The notes: a model not told the origin generated them from the letters alone. A stretch of 32,607 nucleotides of DNA from Rhizobium sp. Q54 (GCA_945878875.1 CAMCUC010000029.1:1-32607); one strand, 5' to 3'. Counted from the stretch's first letter, positions 1 through 8,135 are shown. Numbers and translations: made by a program.

Positions 1-165
1 ATCGTGTCCCTGCCGGAAGGCACGGAAATGGTGATGCCGGGCGACAACATTTCGATGGAAGTGGCGCTGATTGTGCCGATCGCCATGGAAGAAAAGCTGC
101 GCTTCGCCATTCGTGAAGGCGGTCGCACCGTCGGCGCAGGCGTCGTCGCGTCCATCATTGAGTAA
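1..165 (+). CDS. tuf: Elongation factor Tu, C-terminal end (partial)
   Basis: This is the last 54 codons of an EF-Tu gene; the 5' part lies outside the window. EF-Tu delivers aminoacyl-tRNA to the ribosome as a GTP complex. The visible residues are the end of domain 3, with the family-typical stretches [26 protein letters not shown] and the terminal VASIIE. The TAA stop at 163-165 is followed by an intrinsic terminator. In many alphaproteobacteria this tuf copy precedes tRNA-Trp and secE-nusG, and the same order is kept here after inserted genes. A second tuf starts at 32462. The call is secure from sequence identity even though only the tail is present. Confidence 0.97.
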   Translation: MVSLPEGTEMVMPGDNISMEVALIVPIAMEEKLRFAIREGGRTVGAGVVASIIE

Positions 166-188
166 CAAGCAAGTGCAAGCTGCTTGAG

Positions 189-218
189 AAGGGGAGCCTC
201 AACAGGCTCCCCTTTTTT
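189..218 (+). terminator. Rho-independent terminator after tuf
   Basis: A perfect 11-bp stem (AAGGGGAGCCT at 189-199 with AGGCTCCCCTT at 204-214) has a CAAC loop and runs into six T at 213-218. It sits 23 bases after the tuf stop. The T tract overlaps the stop codon (217-219) of the convergent glycosyltransferase gene. On the - strand no comparable U tract follows the stem, so it should act mainly on tuf. Confidence 0.92.
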
Positions 219-1428
219 ATGAGCGCAGCATGCGCCGCGCCTGCGTGATGAACAGTGCGCCAATCACAAGCGGCGCCAGCAGGATATAGAACGCCTGCGC
301 AATCGCCACCGGCACAAGCGGCAGTAGAAAGGCGAGGCTGGCGATCTGTTTTTCTCCGCGCAGGAGACCCGTTCTCGCACCTTCTCCCGCCAGCCAAAGC
401 AACGGGATCGCCAGCAGCATTAGATCGTAGCGCAGCATGAACGGCGTGCACAGCATGACGCCCGTAACCATCAGCGCGCCAAGGCTGCGGGTGCTGTTCG
501 TTCGGCGGCTCACGTAGATCAGCGTGACGCAAACCGCTGCGCTCACGATAGCCTGCGCGATATAGGCCGCGTTCACGGAAGCGCCGACGATGCGCAGCAT
601 GGCGAACACGCTTTGCATTTTCTCGTTGCCAATAAAATTCTCGTTCAGCGCCGCATGCGCCTGCGGCATGATTACGAAATAGGCCCGCCAGACTTCCGCG
701 CCAAAGATCGCCAGAGAGGCCAATATGAAAGCAACAGCGCTTGCGCCTGCGGCTAAAATCGCCCGCCAGTTTCCGGTGACGATCAACAACAGCGGTATCA
801 GCAGCCCAAATTGCGGCTTGAAGACAAGTGCGCCAAACAGCGCCCCCGCCAGCAGCGGCCGTCGCTCAAGCGCCATAATCCCGCCTGCCATGAGGGCTGT
901 GGTGAGGAAGGCGTTTTGGCCATGAAACACGTTCATCGTGAACGCGGGAAATGCGATGAGAGCCAGCAGGCGTTCGCCCATGCTCATGGGCGCCCATCGC
1001 GCAAGGGCGACAAAGCAAGCGAGCGCACTTGCCGCCAGCCATCCCGTCAGCGCCGCGTAATAGGGCAAAAGCGCGAGCGGCAGGCAAAGCAAAAGAAACA
1101 TCGGCGGATAGAAGAACGCGAAATGACCTTCGAGGTCCGGGAATATCAACTTCTGCGCAGCCTTGTGCAGAACCTGATTGTAGACATCGAGCGAATGACC
1201 CGCGAGCGCCATTTTGGACGCCGTGTAAAAGCTCAGAAAATCTGTTCCAATTTCGGGTTGCTTGCCACTTTCGACAACGGCGCTCCATGTCATCATCGTC
1301 GGGATCGGGTTAATCGTCAGGTTTGCAATCGCCAGAAGCAAAATAGCGCGCATCGCCATTTGTCTGTCGAACGGCCGATCCTTTTGCAGGGCTGCCTTCA
1401 GACGGCTCCGCCAAGAACCTCCGCTCAC
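217..1428 (-). CDS. GT87 (DUF2029) family membrane glycosyltransferase
   Basis: This looks like a polytopic GT-C glycosyltransferase of the DUF2029/GT87 family, which takes sugar from a polyprenyl-phosphate donor on the outer face of the inner membrane. Visible support is a first hydrophobic segment (AILLLAIANL), then a periplasmic loop with GTDFLSFYTA, whose Asp (about residue 63 from the GTG) matches the position of the essential loop-1 Asp of mycobacterial PimE. A series of further hydrophobic segments follows to the end. I chose GTG at 1426-1428 because it overlaps the TGA of the upstream gene (GTGA), giving translational coupling and a cytoplasmic leader typical of the family. ATG at 1357-1359 is the alternative. 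The acceptor is unknown. It is about 403 aa, with the upstream GT2-GtrA gene as the likely donor-making partner. Confidence 0.8.
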   Translation of the reverse strand: MSGGSWRSRLKAALQKDRPFDRQMAMRAILLLAIANLTINPIPTMMTWSAVVESGKQPEIGTDFLSFYTASKMALAGHSLDVYNQVLHKAAQKLIFPDLEGHFAFFYPPMFLLLCLPLALLPYYAALTGWLAASALACFVALARWAPMSMGERLLALIAFPAFTMNVFHGQNAFLTTALMAGGIMALERRPLLAGALFGALVFKPQFGLLIPLLLIVTGNWRAILAAGASAVAFILASLAIFGAEVWRAYFVIMPQAHAALNENFIGNEKMQSVFAMLRIVGASVNAAYIAQAIVSAAVCVTLIYVSRRTNSTRSLGALMVTGVMLCTPFMLRYDLMLLAIPLLWLAGEGARTGLLRGEKQIASLAFLLPLVPVAIAQAFYILLAPLVIGALFITQARRMLRS

Positions 1429-2564
1429 GCGCGCCACACAAATTTCGTGCTCACCGCATAATTCCACACCGCGCCCATCAGAACGCCCGCGAGGCCCGCG
1501 ACAATCCATGTTTGCTCGCGCTCGAACATCCACGTGGCAACGCCGATGTTGGCGACTGCGCTGATCGAGCATATGGCTGAGAACATCAACAGGCCGCGCA
1601 CCCAGCGCCAACCGCGCAAGCGCGAGGCGCGATAGGTGAGGCTGTTATTGAGCGCAAAATTTGAGACGATGGAGATGAGCGTCGCGCACGTCTGCGCCGC
1701 GACAAACGCCGCGCCCGCCTGCATGGCTACGTAAAGAACCGCCAGATGGACGATGAGGCCCGAAACGCCAACCAGTGCGAAACCGACAAAGCTGACAGGC
1801 AGCGTTCCGCCGGTGATCTTGTTGAGGATCAGCCCAAGAAAATCGAGCGCCACTTTTGCGTCGAGTTTTGATTCTCCGCCGTGGCGTTCGCGGAAGGAAT
1901 AGCCGACCTCCTGCACGCGCAGGGAAGGGCCAGCGGTCGCCAGTATATCGGCGAGAATCTTGAAGCCGTCCGTGCACAGTTTTGGGACCAGTTCGTCGGC
2001 GATATCGCGGCGGATCATGAAAAACCCGCTCATCGTATCGCGTACGTCGGTGCGCAGCGCGAGGCGCGAGAGGCGCGCCCCTGTCGCGCTGATCCATTGC
2101 CGGGCGCGTCCGAAGCCGCTGGCGGCGTCGCCGCCCTCCACCAATCGGCTGCCGATCACAAGATCCGAGGCGCCCTCGCGCAGCGCTTCCAGCATTTGCG
2201 GCAAAATGGTTTCGTCATGCTGAAGGTCGCCGTCCATCACTGCCACATAGGGCGAAGAGGACGACAGCATGCCCTCGATGCAGGCGCCCGATAGCCCCCT
2301 GCGTCCGATGCGGCGCAGGCAGCGAATACGTGGATCGCGGCGGGCCATGCTTTTGGCCACGGCATGGGTGCCGTCGGGGCTGTCGTCGTCGACGATCACC
2401 ATCTCCCAGCCTGTCTCGCCCAAGACCTGATCGAGCCGCTTGGCGAGCAGGCGGATGTTGGTCCGCTCGTTATAGGTGGGAACGACAATCGTCAGGAGCG
2501 TCGGGATACGGTGGGCGAGCGCGGAAGGCGTGCGCGCAGCCATCGCCAATTGAACGAGCGACAT
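1425..2564 (-). CDS. Polyprenyl-phosphate sugar synthase, GT2-GtrA fusion
   Basis: This 379-residue fusion has an N-terminal GT2 (dolichol-phosphate mannose synthase-like) catalytic domain, about residues 22-250, and a C-terminal four-helix GtrA-type membrane domain, about 255-379. The GT2 part shows TIVVPTYNE, VDDDSPDG (58-65) and the metal-binding DGDLQHD (111-117), followed by GSR and a basic FRERHGGESK segment. The GtrA part shows SNFALNNSLTYR and WNYAVSTKFVW near its end. Such proteins transfer a sugar from a nucleotide donor to polyprenyl phosphate, and GtrA domains are proposed to help flip the product. The following GT87 gene overlaps by four bases, so the two probably form one pathway. 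The sugar (mannose, glucose or other) cannot be read from sequence. Confidence 0.87.
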   Translation of the reverse strand: MSLVQLAMAARTPSALAHRIPTLLTIVVPTYNERTNIRLLAKRLDQVLGETGWEMVIVDDDSPDGTHAVAKSMARRDPRIRCLRRIGRRGLSGACIEGMLSSSSPYVAVMDGDLQHDETILPQMLEALREGASDLVIGSRLVEGGDAASGFGRARQWISATGARLSRLALRTDVRDTMSGFFMIRRDIADELVPKLCTDGFKILADILATAGPSLRVQEVGYSFRERHGGESKLDAKVALDFLGLILNKITGGTLPVSFVGFALVGVSGLIVHLAVLYVAMQAGAAFVAAQTCATLISIVSNFALNNSLTYRASRLRGWRWVRGLLMFSAICSISAVANIGVATWMFEREQTWIVAGLAGVLMGAVWNYAVSTKFVWRA

Positions 2565-2739
2565 CGGAATTTCTCTTGAAAATGATTTGTGGAAAAGAGT
2601 GACGCAACGCCCAAAACAATGACTGCAGTATCGCTTGCGTTGTGTTGACGAAGACTTAAGAGCGGGGTTGTGGTTTTCGCTTGCAAAACGCCTTGCCTTT
2701 TGGCATGAACGCGCGGCGTACCTGCGGGTGCGCAGAGCT

Positions 2740-2816
2740 AGGGGCTTAGCTCAGCTGGTTAGAGCGTCGGTCTCCAAAACCGAAGGTCGAGAGTTCGAAT
2801 CCCTCAGCCCCTGCCA
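2740..2816 (+). tRNA. trnW: tRNA-Trp (anticodon CCA)
   Basis: This is a 77-base cloverleaf with encoded CCA. The acceptor stem AGGGGCT (2740-2746) pairs perfectly with AGCCCCT (2806-2812), the discriminator is G2813, and CCA is at 2814-2816. The anticodon loop CTCCAAA carries CCA at 2774-2776, which reads UGG. The D arm (GCTCAGCTGGTTAGAGC) and the T loop (GTTCGAATC) are canonical. tRNA-Trp is the usual neighbour of tuf and secE in alphaproteobacteria, but here it is separated from both by - strand gene blocks. I see only weak promoter candidates upstream. Confidence 0.97.
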
Positions 2817-2838
2817 TTTTTCTTGAGCGTTCAGTTTG

Positions 2839-2871
2839 GCCGTCATCCCGGTGAAGGTCGGGATCCACGGC
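2839..2871. repeat. REP-like palindromic element after tRNA-Trp
   Basis: An imperfect palindrome: GCCGT (2839-2843), ATCCCG (2845-2850), an 8-base loop, CGGGAT (2859-2864), then ACGGC (2867-2871). The core CGTCATCCCGG...CGGGATCCA resembles the GTCAT-CCCG-type short intergenic palindromes dispersed in many proteobacterial genomes. No U tract follows, so it is not a standard terminator. Only one copy is in this window, so its repeat status is inferred. Confidence 0.5.
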
Positions 2872-2958
2872 AGGTTACCAGACTGCGGCCTGTCCTAGAT
2901 GGCCGCCTTCGCGACCATGACGCGCTTGGGACCTGTGCGCCTGTACCGCAATCCAAAC

Positions 2959-4212
2959 CTACCTGCACGTCACCAGCACGGTAAAATCTTTCGCCGCCTC
3001 GGCAATGGTCGCAGGATCAAGCGCCTGCGTCTTGCGCGTCTCAACCGGCGCGATTCCGTTGCTCTCGAGAAAATTCAGCGCGATGGTGGATTTGATAGCG
3101 AAGTTCACGTTTTGGATCATGTCGCCCGTCACGCGCGCCGCCGTCACCACGTTCAGCTTGGAGACGATCACGCCCGCGACATTGCCGAACTGGTCCAGCA
3201 GCGGCCCACCGCTATTGCCGACCTGAACCGGGGTCGAGATTTGAAGGTGGCGGGTGTCATCGCTCAATCCGGCTGTCGCGGTGATGTTGCCGATGGTGAA
3301 ATTGCCCGAGGTCGAGAGCATGCCCACCAGCGGGAAGCCGAAGGCGTAGACGCTTTCCCCAATGCGCGGGCGGGTGGTGAAGGCGGGCAGGGCGCTGGCT
3401 TTCAGGTTGGTGCGAAGGAGCGCGAGATCGTTGGCGGCGTCGCGGGCGACGAGAGTCGCGGGCGTCTTTTCCCCGCCAGCGAAGCTGATTTCGAAGGTTT
3501 TGCAGCTGTTCACCACGTGATGGTTGGTCATCACATGGCCGTCTTTCGAAACGAAAAAGCCTGTCCCGCTACTGCCTGCCGATTCGCGCTGCGGCGCAGG
3601 CGCCTCTCGCACCGGGGCTGCACGCGAGGGATCGGTGCGGGCTGCTATCAGCTGTTTCTGACATTCAATGGTCGAACCCAGCGCCGCTTTGCTGCCACTC
3701 AAGGACAGGCGAGCCATTTCAACTGTGCCGATGCTCACCCAAACGCCGCCAGCCGCCGCGAAATCGCTCAGGAACTGAGCCTTCAGGCCACGCGCGACAA
3801 AACCCTTGGCGCTGCGACGCTGAAAGCCGGTAAACTGGCCCCGCCAATTGCCCTGGCCGCGCGTGCGCATCTGCAATTGATAGGACTGTCCGGGCGTAAT
3901 CGCGCTCCAGCTTTCGTTGGTAAAGGCGAGAACAGTCTCTCCAGTGCGGTCAAATCCGATCCAGACCGTGGTTCCGTCTTTGTAGCTGACGGCGGCGAGA
4001 CAGCCGCCAGCATCGCTTTCGCCGACGAGCCAGCCGGAGGGTCGGGCGAAGACTTTGTCGATGGAAAGGTTCGGGACGGATTGTGCGAGCGCTTGCACGG
4101 AGGCGCACAACAGCGCACCCGCCGCGATAGCGCCCAAAACGACGCCGCGTCCTATCGGGCTCCCTGATCCTTGAGTGCTCACGCGATTACCCGACAAACG
4201 CCAAACCGGCAC
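2959..4212 (-). CDS. Periplasmic trypsin-like serine protease (S1C/DegP-like, no PDZ)
   Basis: This 417-residue protein has a hydrophobic signal segment near residues 22-44 (cleavage probably after ALAQ), so it should act in the periplasm or be membrane-anchored. A middle region (about 48-190) has no motif I recognise. The C-terminal half is a chymotrypsin-fold protease with the complete HtrA-type triad: TNHHVV (His232), NDLALL (Asp262) and GNSGGPL (Ser334). No PDZ domain follows the protease, unlike DegP/DegQ, so its quality-control role is unproven. The annotated start is GTG at 4210-4212 with no good ribosome site; GTG at 4180-4182 also precedes the signal segment. It is the last of four same-strand genes, 59 bases after the META-domain gene. 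Confidence 0.85.
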   Translation of the reverse strand: MPVWRLSGNRVSTQGSGSPIGRGVVLGAIAAGALLCASVQALAQSVPNLSIDKVFARPSGWLVGESDAGGCLAAVSYKDGTTVWIGFDRTGETVLAFTNESWSAITPGQSYQLQMRTRGQGNWRGQFTGFQRRSAKGFVARGLKAQFLSDFAAAGGVWVSIGTVEMARLSLSGSKAALGSTIECQKQLIAARTDPSRAAPVREAPAPQRESAGSSGTGFFVSKDGHVMTNHHVVNSCKTFEISFAGGEKTPATLVARDAANDLALLRTNLKASALPAFTTRPRIGESVYAFGFPLVGMLSTSGNFTIGNITATAGLSDDTRHLQISTPVQVGNSGGPLLDQFGNVAGVIVSKLNVVTAARVTGDMIQNVNFAIKSTIALNFLESNGIAPVETRKTQALDPATIAEAAKDFTVLVTCR

Positions 4213-4271
4213 AAAGCCTAGGAATACGCTGCGGGCAAGTCAATCAAGTGAGGCAGATCAATCTGGCAAAG

Positions 4272-4679
4272 TTACAAACGCGAAAAGCGAACCAGTTCGT
4301 CGCCGCTGGAATCGCGCAGGACAAGTCGCCCGTTGGACGTCGCCTCGTAGCGGACGGCTTTGCCCAATGCCGCGAGAAACTTGCCCTCCTGATCCATGAT
4401 CGCGGGCGGGCACGCCATGCGGGTGGTCGCAAGCATGCCGATCTTCACGGCTCCGTCTCTCAATTGGCCTGCGCCCGTGAAGGCATTGCAGCCGCTATTG
4501 CCTGAAATTCGACCCTCAGTCAGCACTTCGAGACGAGATTGCGGGCTCTCGCTCAAGGCTACGTCTGCGATGGCTTCCGTCAGCCAGCGCGAGCCAGCCA
4601 GAGAATCTTGCGCAAAGGCGGGCGAGGCGAGGCAGGCAAACAGAGCTGCGAAGATCTGACGCAAAAGATTGTGATGCAT
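4272..4679 (-). CDS. META/HslJ-domain secreted protein
   Basis: This is a 135-residue exported protein. Residues 1-23 form a signal peptide ending AFA, followed by one META (HslJ-like) domain with the signature GCNAFTG (63-69) and LATTRMAC (83-90). The two Cys at 64 and 90 are in the positions usual for the family. HslJ was described as a heat-inducible outer-membrane-associated protein linked to novobiocin resistance in E. coli, and the biochemical role of META domains is unsettled. The start ATG at 4677-4679 has an AGGAG eight bases upstream. It lies 56 bases after the MetE-like gene and 59 before the protease gene on the same strand, so co-transcription is plausible. Confidence 0.85.
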   Translation of the reverse strand: MHHNLLRQIFAALFACLASPAFAQDSLAGSRWLTEAIADVALSESPQSRLEVLTEGRISGNSGCNAFTGAGQLRDGAVKIGMLATTRMACPPAIMDQEGKFLAALGKAVRYEATSNGRLVLRDSSGDELVRFSRL

Positions 4680-4735
4680 GAGACCGCTCCTGATGCGTCA
4701 AATCTTGCGTTGTCCGTCTGAATGGAGCCTGAACG

Positions 4736-5833
4736 TCAGCCCCAGATGTCGCGCGCCGTCTCCACGACAAGCCGCAATTTGGCTTCCTGATCGGCGGGAG
4801 AGACCGGATTGCCGGTGTCCACGCTCGCAAAGCCGCATTGCGGGCTGAGCGCCAGATGGTCGAGCGGCACGAAGCGCGAAGCTTCTTCAATGCGGCGCTT
4901 CAATTCGCCTTTGTTCTCAAGCGCGGGCGATTTCGTGGAAACGAGCCCCAGCACGACCGAGCGGCCTTTGGGCACAAAGCGTAGCGGCGAGAAATCTCCG
5001 GCGCGCGGGGAATCGTATTCAAGGAAAAACAGATCGACGGCCAGTTCGTTGAACAGCTTTTCAGCGACGACTTCATAGCCGCCCTCGGCATGGAATTGCC
5101 CGCCGCGATTGCCCCGGCATAAATGGATGCCGATGCGCATGCCGGGAATGTCGCGCACGACTCGATTGGTCATCTCCACGTAAAGGTCGATGATCTTGCG
5201 CCAGTCATCGCCGCGCGCGGCCAGCATCGCCTGCACTTCCGGGTCGCCGAATTTGGCAAACGCCGTCTCGTCCATCTGCACATAAGTGCAGCCAGCTGCC
5301 GCAAGCTCCAGCAGCTCGGCGCGAAACGCTTGCACCACATCGTCCCAGAATTGATCGACGTCTGAATAGGCGCTCTTCAAAGCGGCTGCATCGCCACCGC
5401 GAAAGTGCAGCGCGCAGGGGCCGGGAATGGTGATTTTGGGCGTGGATTTCGTGCGCGCCGCAAGCGCGCGGTAATCCTCAAGGTGGATCGGCTTTGTGCG
5501 CAGGACGCGGCTGCCGATGCGCGCCACCGGCTGCACCCCGCGCTGTGGCGATTGCACGGTAAAATCTTCCGGCGGCACGTAATCGGGCACGATGTCGCCG
5601 AGCTGGCCAAAGAAATAGCTGTGGTAGGAGCGCCGCCGCAACTCGCCGTCGGTGACAAGCCCAAAGCCCAGCCGCTCCTGAAGCGCGACAGCCTCGTCAA
5701 TCGCCTCGTCTTCTGCGGCGCGCAAATCGTCGTCGTTCAAGCGCCCGGCGGAATTGAGCCGGCGCTTTTCCAGTAAAGCGGCGGGGCGCAGCAGGCTGCC
5801 AATATGGTCGGCGCGGAAAGGGGGAGGGGACAC
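4736..5833 (-). CDS. Short MetE-like (cobalamin-independent methionine synthase C-domain) protein
   Basis: This 365-residue protein matches the C-terminal catalytic half of MetE and lacks the N-terminal half, like Bacillus YxjG/YxjH and the short core-MetE-type enzymes. Likely zinc ligands are His237 and Cys239 (GIHLCRGN), Glu272 (FFLEYDSPR) and Cys333 (SPQCGF). VQMDET near 185-190 and the N-terminal RADHIGSLLRP are also family motifs. It may methylate homocysteine or another thiol from a donor other than polyglutamyl folate; the donor cannot be read. The start is GTG at 5831-5833 with GGAG eight to nine bases upstream. Just before that site, a GGAGTT/AACTCC hairpin (5846-5864) lies in the leader. 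The receptor gene ends 71 bases upstream on the same strand, which may put this zinc enzyme under zinc control. Confidence 0.82.
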   Translation of the reverse strand: MSPPPFRADHIGSLLRPAALLEKRRLNSAGRLNDDDLRAAEDEAIDEAVALQERLGFGLVTDGELRRRSYHSYFFGQLGDIVPDYVPPEDFTVQSPQRGVQPVARIGSRVLRTKPIHLEDYRALAARTKSTPKITIPGPCALHFRGGDAAALKSAYSDVDQFWDDVVQAFRAELLELAAAGCTYVQMDETAFAKFGDPEVQAMLAARGDDWRKIIDLYVEMTNRVVRDIPGMRIGIHLCRGNRGGQFHAEGGYEVVAEKLFNELAVDLFFLEYDSPRAGDFSPLRFVPKGRSVVLGLVSTKSPALENKGELKRRIEEASRFVPLDHLALSPQCGFASVDTGNPVSPADQEAKLRLVVETARDIWG

Positions 5834-5904
5834 GAGCGTTTCTCCGGAGTTTTTTTGTAACTCCTTTGATCTTAGCCTGATCCCCTCCCGATGCCAAAGC
5901 GAGG

Positions 5905-7995
5905 CTAGAACTTCACGTTTACGAACGCGCGCACGCCGCGTCCCGGCTGAAGCACTTCGTCCTTGCGAAACGAGGTGTGCAGGCGCACGTCGGCATTGAG
6001 CAGGTTCGTGCCGGTGAGGCCTATGGTGAGCTGGCGCTTGTCTGCGGGCGCGCCGATGGGCGTGACGTAGCTGAGTTCGGCGCGCAGCAAATTATAGCCG
6101 CTGGTGGACGTTTCTTCTTCGTCCGCAATGCGCTTTTGCGCGAAAGCGTGAAGCAGTCCAAGGCGTGCGGATATGCCGGCGCCGCTCCAGAACATGCCGG
6201 CGCCAACCCGCATCGGCGGTATGCGCGGAACGTTTGCGCCGTCGGAAAAGCGTGCGTGCACGATGTCGAACTGGCCGTCGAATCCAAACATGCCCGGACC
6301 AACCGGCATGATCTCATAGCGGGCCGCAAATTCCGCGCCGGTGAAGCGTGCGTCTCGCTGATCGTAGGCGACCTGTTTCAGCTCCTCGCCATCGCCCGCG
6401 ATGCAATCTGCAAAGTCTTCGCCGCAGGTGTTTCCGGTGATGCGCTTGTAGATATAGCCCTGATAACGGGTGTGGAAGACAGCTGCGTCAATGCGCAGCG
6501 GTCCAAAGTCGCGAGAGAGTCCAATCTCTGCGCCGATTGCGTTTTCCTTGCGCAAGTTTGGATCGCCGATCTCGAACGTGCCGGTGGCCTCGTGCGGGCC
6601 TTTGGCGAACAGCTCCAGCGCATCGGGCGCGCGTTCCGTGCGTTGCAGGTTCAGCCTGCCTTTCCAGTCGCTGGGCATGTCAAACCGCAAGCCGGCGCTG
6701 ACGCTGACGGGTACTTGCCGCACATGAGCGCGAGCCTCGTCAAGCGGGGCGGCCGGGAAGGGTGGCAGGTAATTGGCAGGGAAGGCCGCTGAATCGCCAC
6801 GCAATGAAGCGCCTTCGACGCGCACGCCCGCAACGAACGTGAGGCGCTGCGAGAGCGCGAGTTCGCTGATAGCGTAGGCCGCGTTGCGGCGCGCGCTTGC
6901 GGGGCCAGGCAGGCCACCCGCTTCTCCGGCGGTGTTGAGTTGCTGCCCGCCAACTTGCGCGCCGACGATTGTTTTCAGTTCGCCCCACGGCGTGGCGACC
7001 GGACGAAGCACCGCTTCCATCCGCCCTTCGGCTTCATCGTTGTTATAGACGCCCATGACTTTGCGCGCGCCAGCCTCAACGATGTCTTCGTTATGGCTGT
7101 AACGGCTGGCGCCAAACCAGAAGCGCAGCGATTCGATCGCGCTTCCATCAAGCTTTTGTTCGCCGCGCGCCAATATCTTTGTTTGCTGCATGTCTATGCG
7201 CGTGCGGTTTTGCGCTGATTCAATTCCCGGGATCCCATAAGCGCTCTCAAAGCGGCTGATGGAGAGGCCAAAGAAGCCGCTATGGTGAATGTAGGAGCCG
7301 CCAAACGCCATGCCCGTCATGTCGAGAGCGGAATTGGCCTGCGTTCCATGCGGCGTTTTGTAATCGCCAGCGCGGCGACGATAGAAATCGGCATGAACGG
7401 CGTAAGCGCCTTTGCGGACCTGCGCAATCGCAGAGCCCTCGCGCCCGGAATCGACCGAGCTGACAGCGGTCGTGGTTTCCGCCCGTGCGCCCTCGGGCGT
7501 GTCGGGCAGGGGGATGCGATTGTTCTGGGCGTCGATCACGCCGCCAATTCCAAACGAGCCATAACGCAAGGCGAAAGGCCCGCGCAGAATCGAGATCCGC
7601 TGCGCCGCCAGCGGATCAATCGGGACGCCATGGTCTTCGCCCACAGACGACACGTCCATCGAGCCGATTCCGTTCTCCTGAAGGCGCACGCGCTGGTTGT
7701 CGAGGCCGCGCAGGATCGGGCGATTGGCGCCCGGCCCAAACGCCGAGCCCGAGACGCCCGGCTTCTCGCTCAACGCCGCGCCAAGCGTCGCGCCGCCAGT
7801 TTGCGTCAGCTCCGCCTGGTCGAGCCCGTAGACGCCGGCGCCCGGTCCAAGATTTTCCTGAAGCCACGGCGCCCGCAGCGGCGACGCTCCAAGCACCACG
7901 ATTTCGGGCAGCTCTTGCTGCGCATGGGCTTGGCCGCCAGCGAGCGTCGAGGCCGCCAACGCGCTGGAGATAATCATGAAACGCTGAATCGTCAT
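5905..7995 (-). CDS. TonB-dependent outer-membrane receptor, ZnuD-like (probable zinc uptake)
   Basis: This 696-residue receptor has a signal peptide (1-26, ending AHAQ), a TonB-box-like EIVVLG (31-36), a plug domain to about residue 165 and a beta-barrel ending in a terminal Phe (VNVKF). The plug motifs NRPILRGLDNQRVRL, VGEDHGVPIDPLAAQRI and LRGPFALRYGS with GGVID resemble the ZnuD/metal-receptor branch, where HDHAVPVDP-like segments are typical. A Cys pair (NTCGEDFADC) lies in a probable surface loop. The ATG at 7993-7995 has AAGGCGAG upstream. It is divergent from tonB across a Zur-type operator at 8016-8030, which independently supports zinc as substrate. Substrate assignment from sequence remains an inference, and other metals or chelates are possible. 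Confidence 0.8.
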   Translation of the reverse strand: MTIQRFMIISSALAASTLAGGQAHAQQELPEIVVLGASPLRAPWLQENLGPGAGVYGLDQAELTQTGGATLGAALSEKPGVSGSAFGPGANRPILRGLDNQRVRLQENGIGSMDVSSVGEDHGVPIDPLAAQRISILRGPFALRYGSFGIGGVIDAQNNRIPLPDTPEGARAETTTAVSSVDSGREGSAIAQVRKGAYAVHADFYRRRAGDYKTPHGTQANSALDMTGMAFGGSYIHHSGFFGLSISRFESAYGIPGIESAQNRTRIDMQQTKILARGEQKLDGSAIESLRFWFGASRYSHNEDIVEAGARKVMGVYNNDEAEGRMEAVLRPVATPWGELKTIVGAQVGGQQLNTAGEAGGLPGPASARRNAAYAISELALSQRLTFVAGVRVEGASLRGDSAAFPANYLPPFPAAPLDEARAHVRQVPVSVSAGLRFDMPSDWKGRLNLQRTERAPDALELFAKGPHEATGTFEIGDPNLRKENAIGAEIGLSRDFGPLRIDAAVFHTRYQGYIYKRITGNTCGEDFADCIAGDGEELKQVAYDQRDARFTGAEFAARYEIMPVGPGMFGFDGQFDIVHARFSDGANVPRIPPMRVGAGMFWSGAGISARLGLLHAFAQKRIADEEETSTSGYNLLRAELSYVTPIGAPADKRQLTIGLTGTNLLNADVRLHTSFRKDEVLQPGRGVRAFVNVKF

Positions 7996-8024
7996 TGGCT
8001 CGCCTTAGGTGTTTATGTTATAGT
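7995..8024 (+). promoter_or_regulatory. Candidate sigma-70 promoter for tonB
   Basis: TTGGCT at 7995-8000 and TATAGT at 8019-8024 are separated by 18 bases. The -10 (5 of 6 consensus bases) lies inside the Zur-like operator, so repressor binding would block it. Predicted transcription start is near 8031. Confidence 0.45.
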
Positions 8025-8030
8025 ATTACA
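8016..8030. promoter_or_regulatory. Zur-type operator in receptor/tonB divergent region
   Basis: TGTTATA-G-TATTACA is a 7-1-7 inverted repeat with a single mismatch. It matches the core of the known proteobacterial Zur box (TGTTATA-W-TATAACA) at all but one arm position. It sits 20 bases from the receptor ATG and overlaps the proposed tonB -10, so one repressor dimer could control both directions. No regulator gene is in the window. Confidence 0.7.
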
Positions 8031-8135
8031 CATGCTCGATACCGTAGGCTGTACGGGAAAGCAAGAATAAGCAGAGCGGTTTGTCGCTCTGTCTTCACAG
8101 AATCGACGAAGGCCGCTCTTGTCAGCGACGGCGAG

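Noticed and set aside
2899..4167. Open frame on the + strand opposite the serine protease
   Set aside because: The - strand protein has a signal peptide and a full catalytic triad; the + strand translation has neither motifs nor membrane features.
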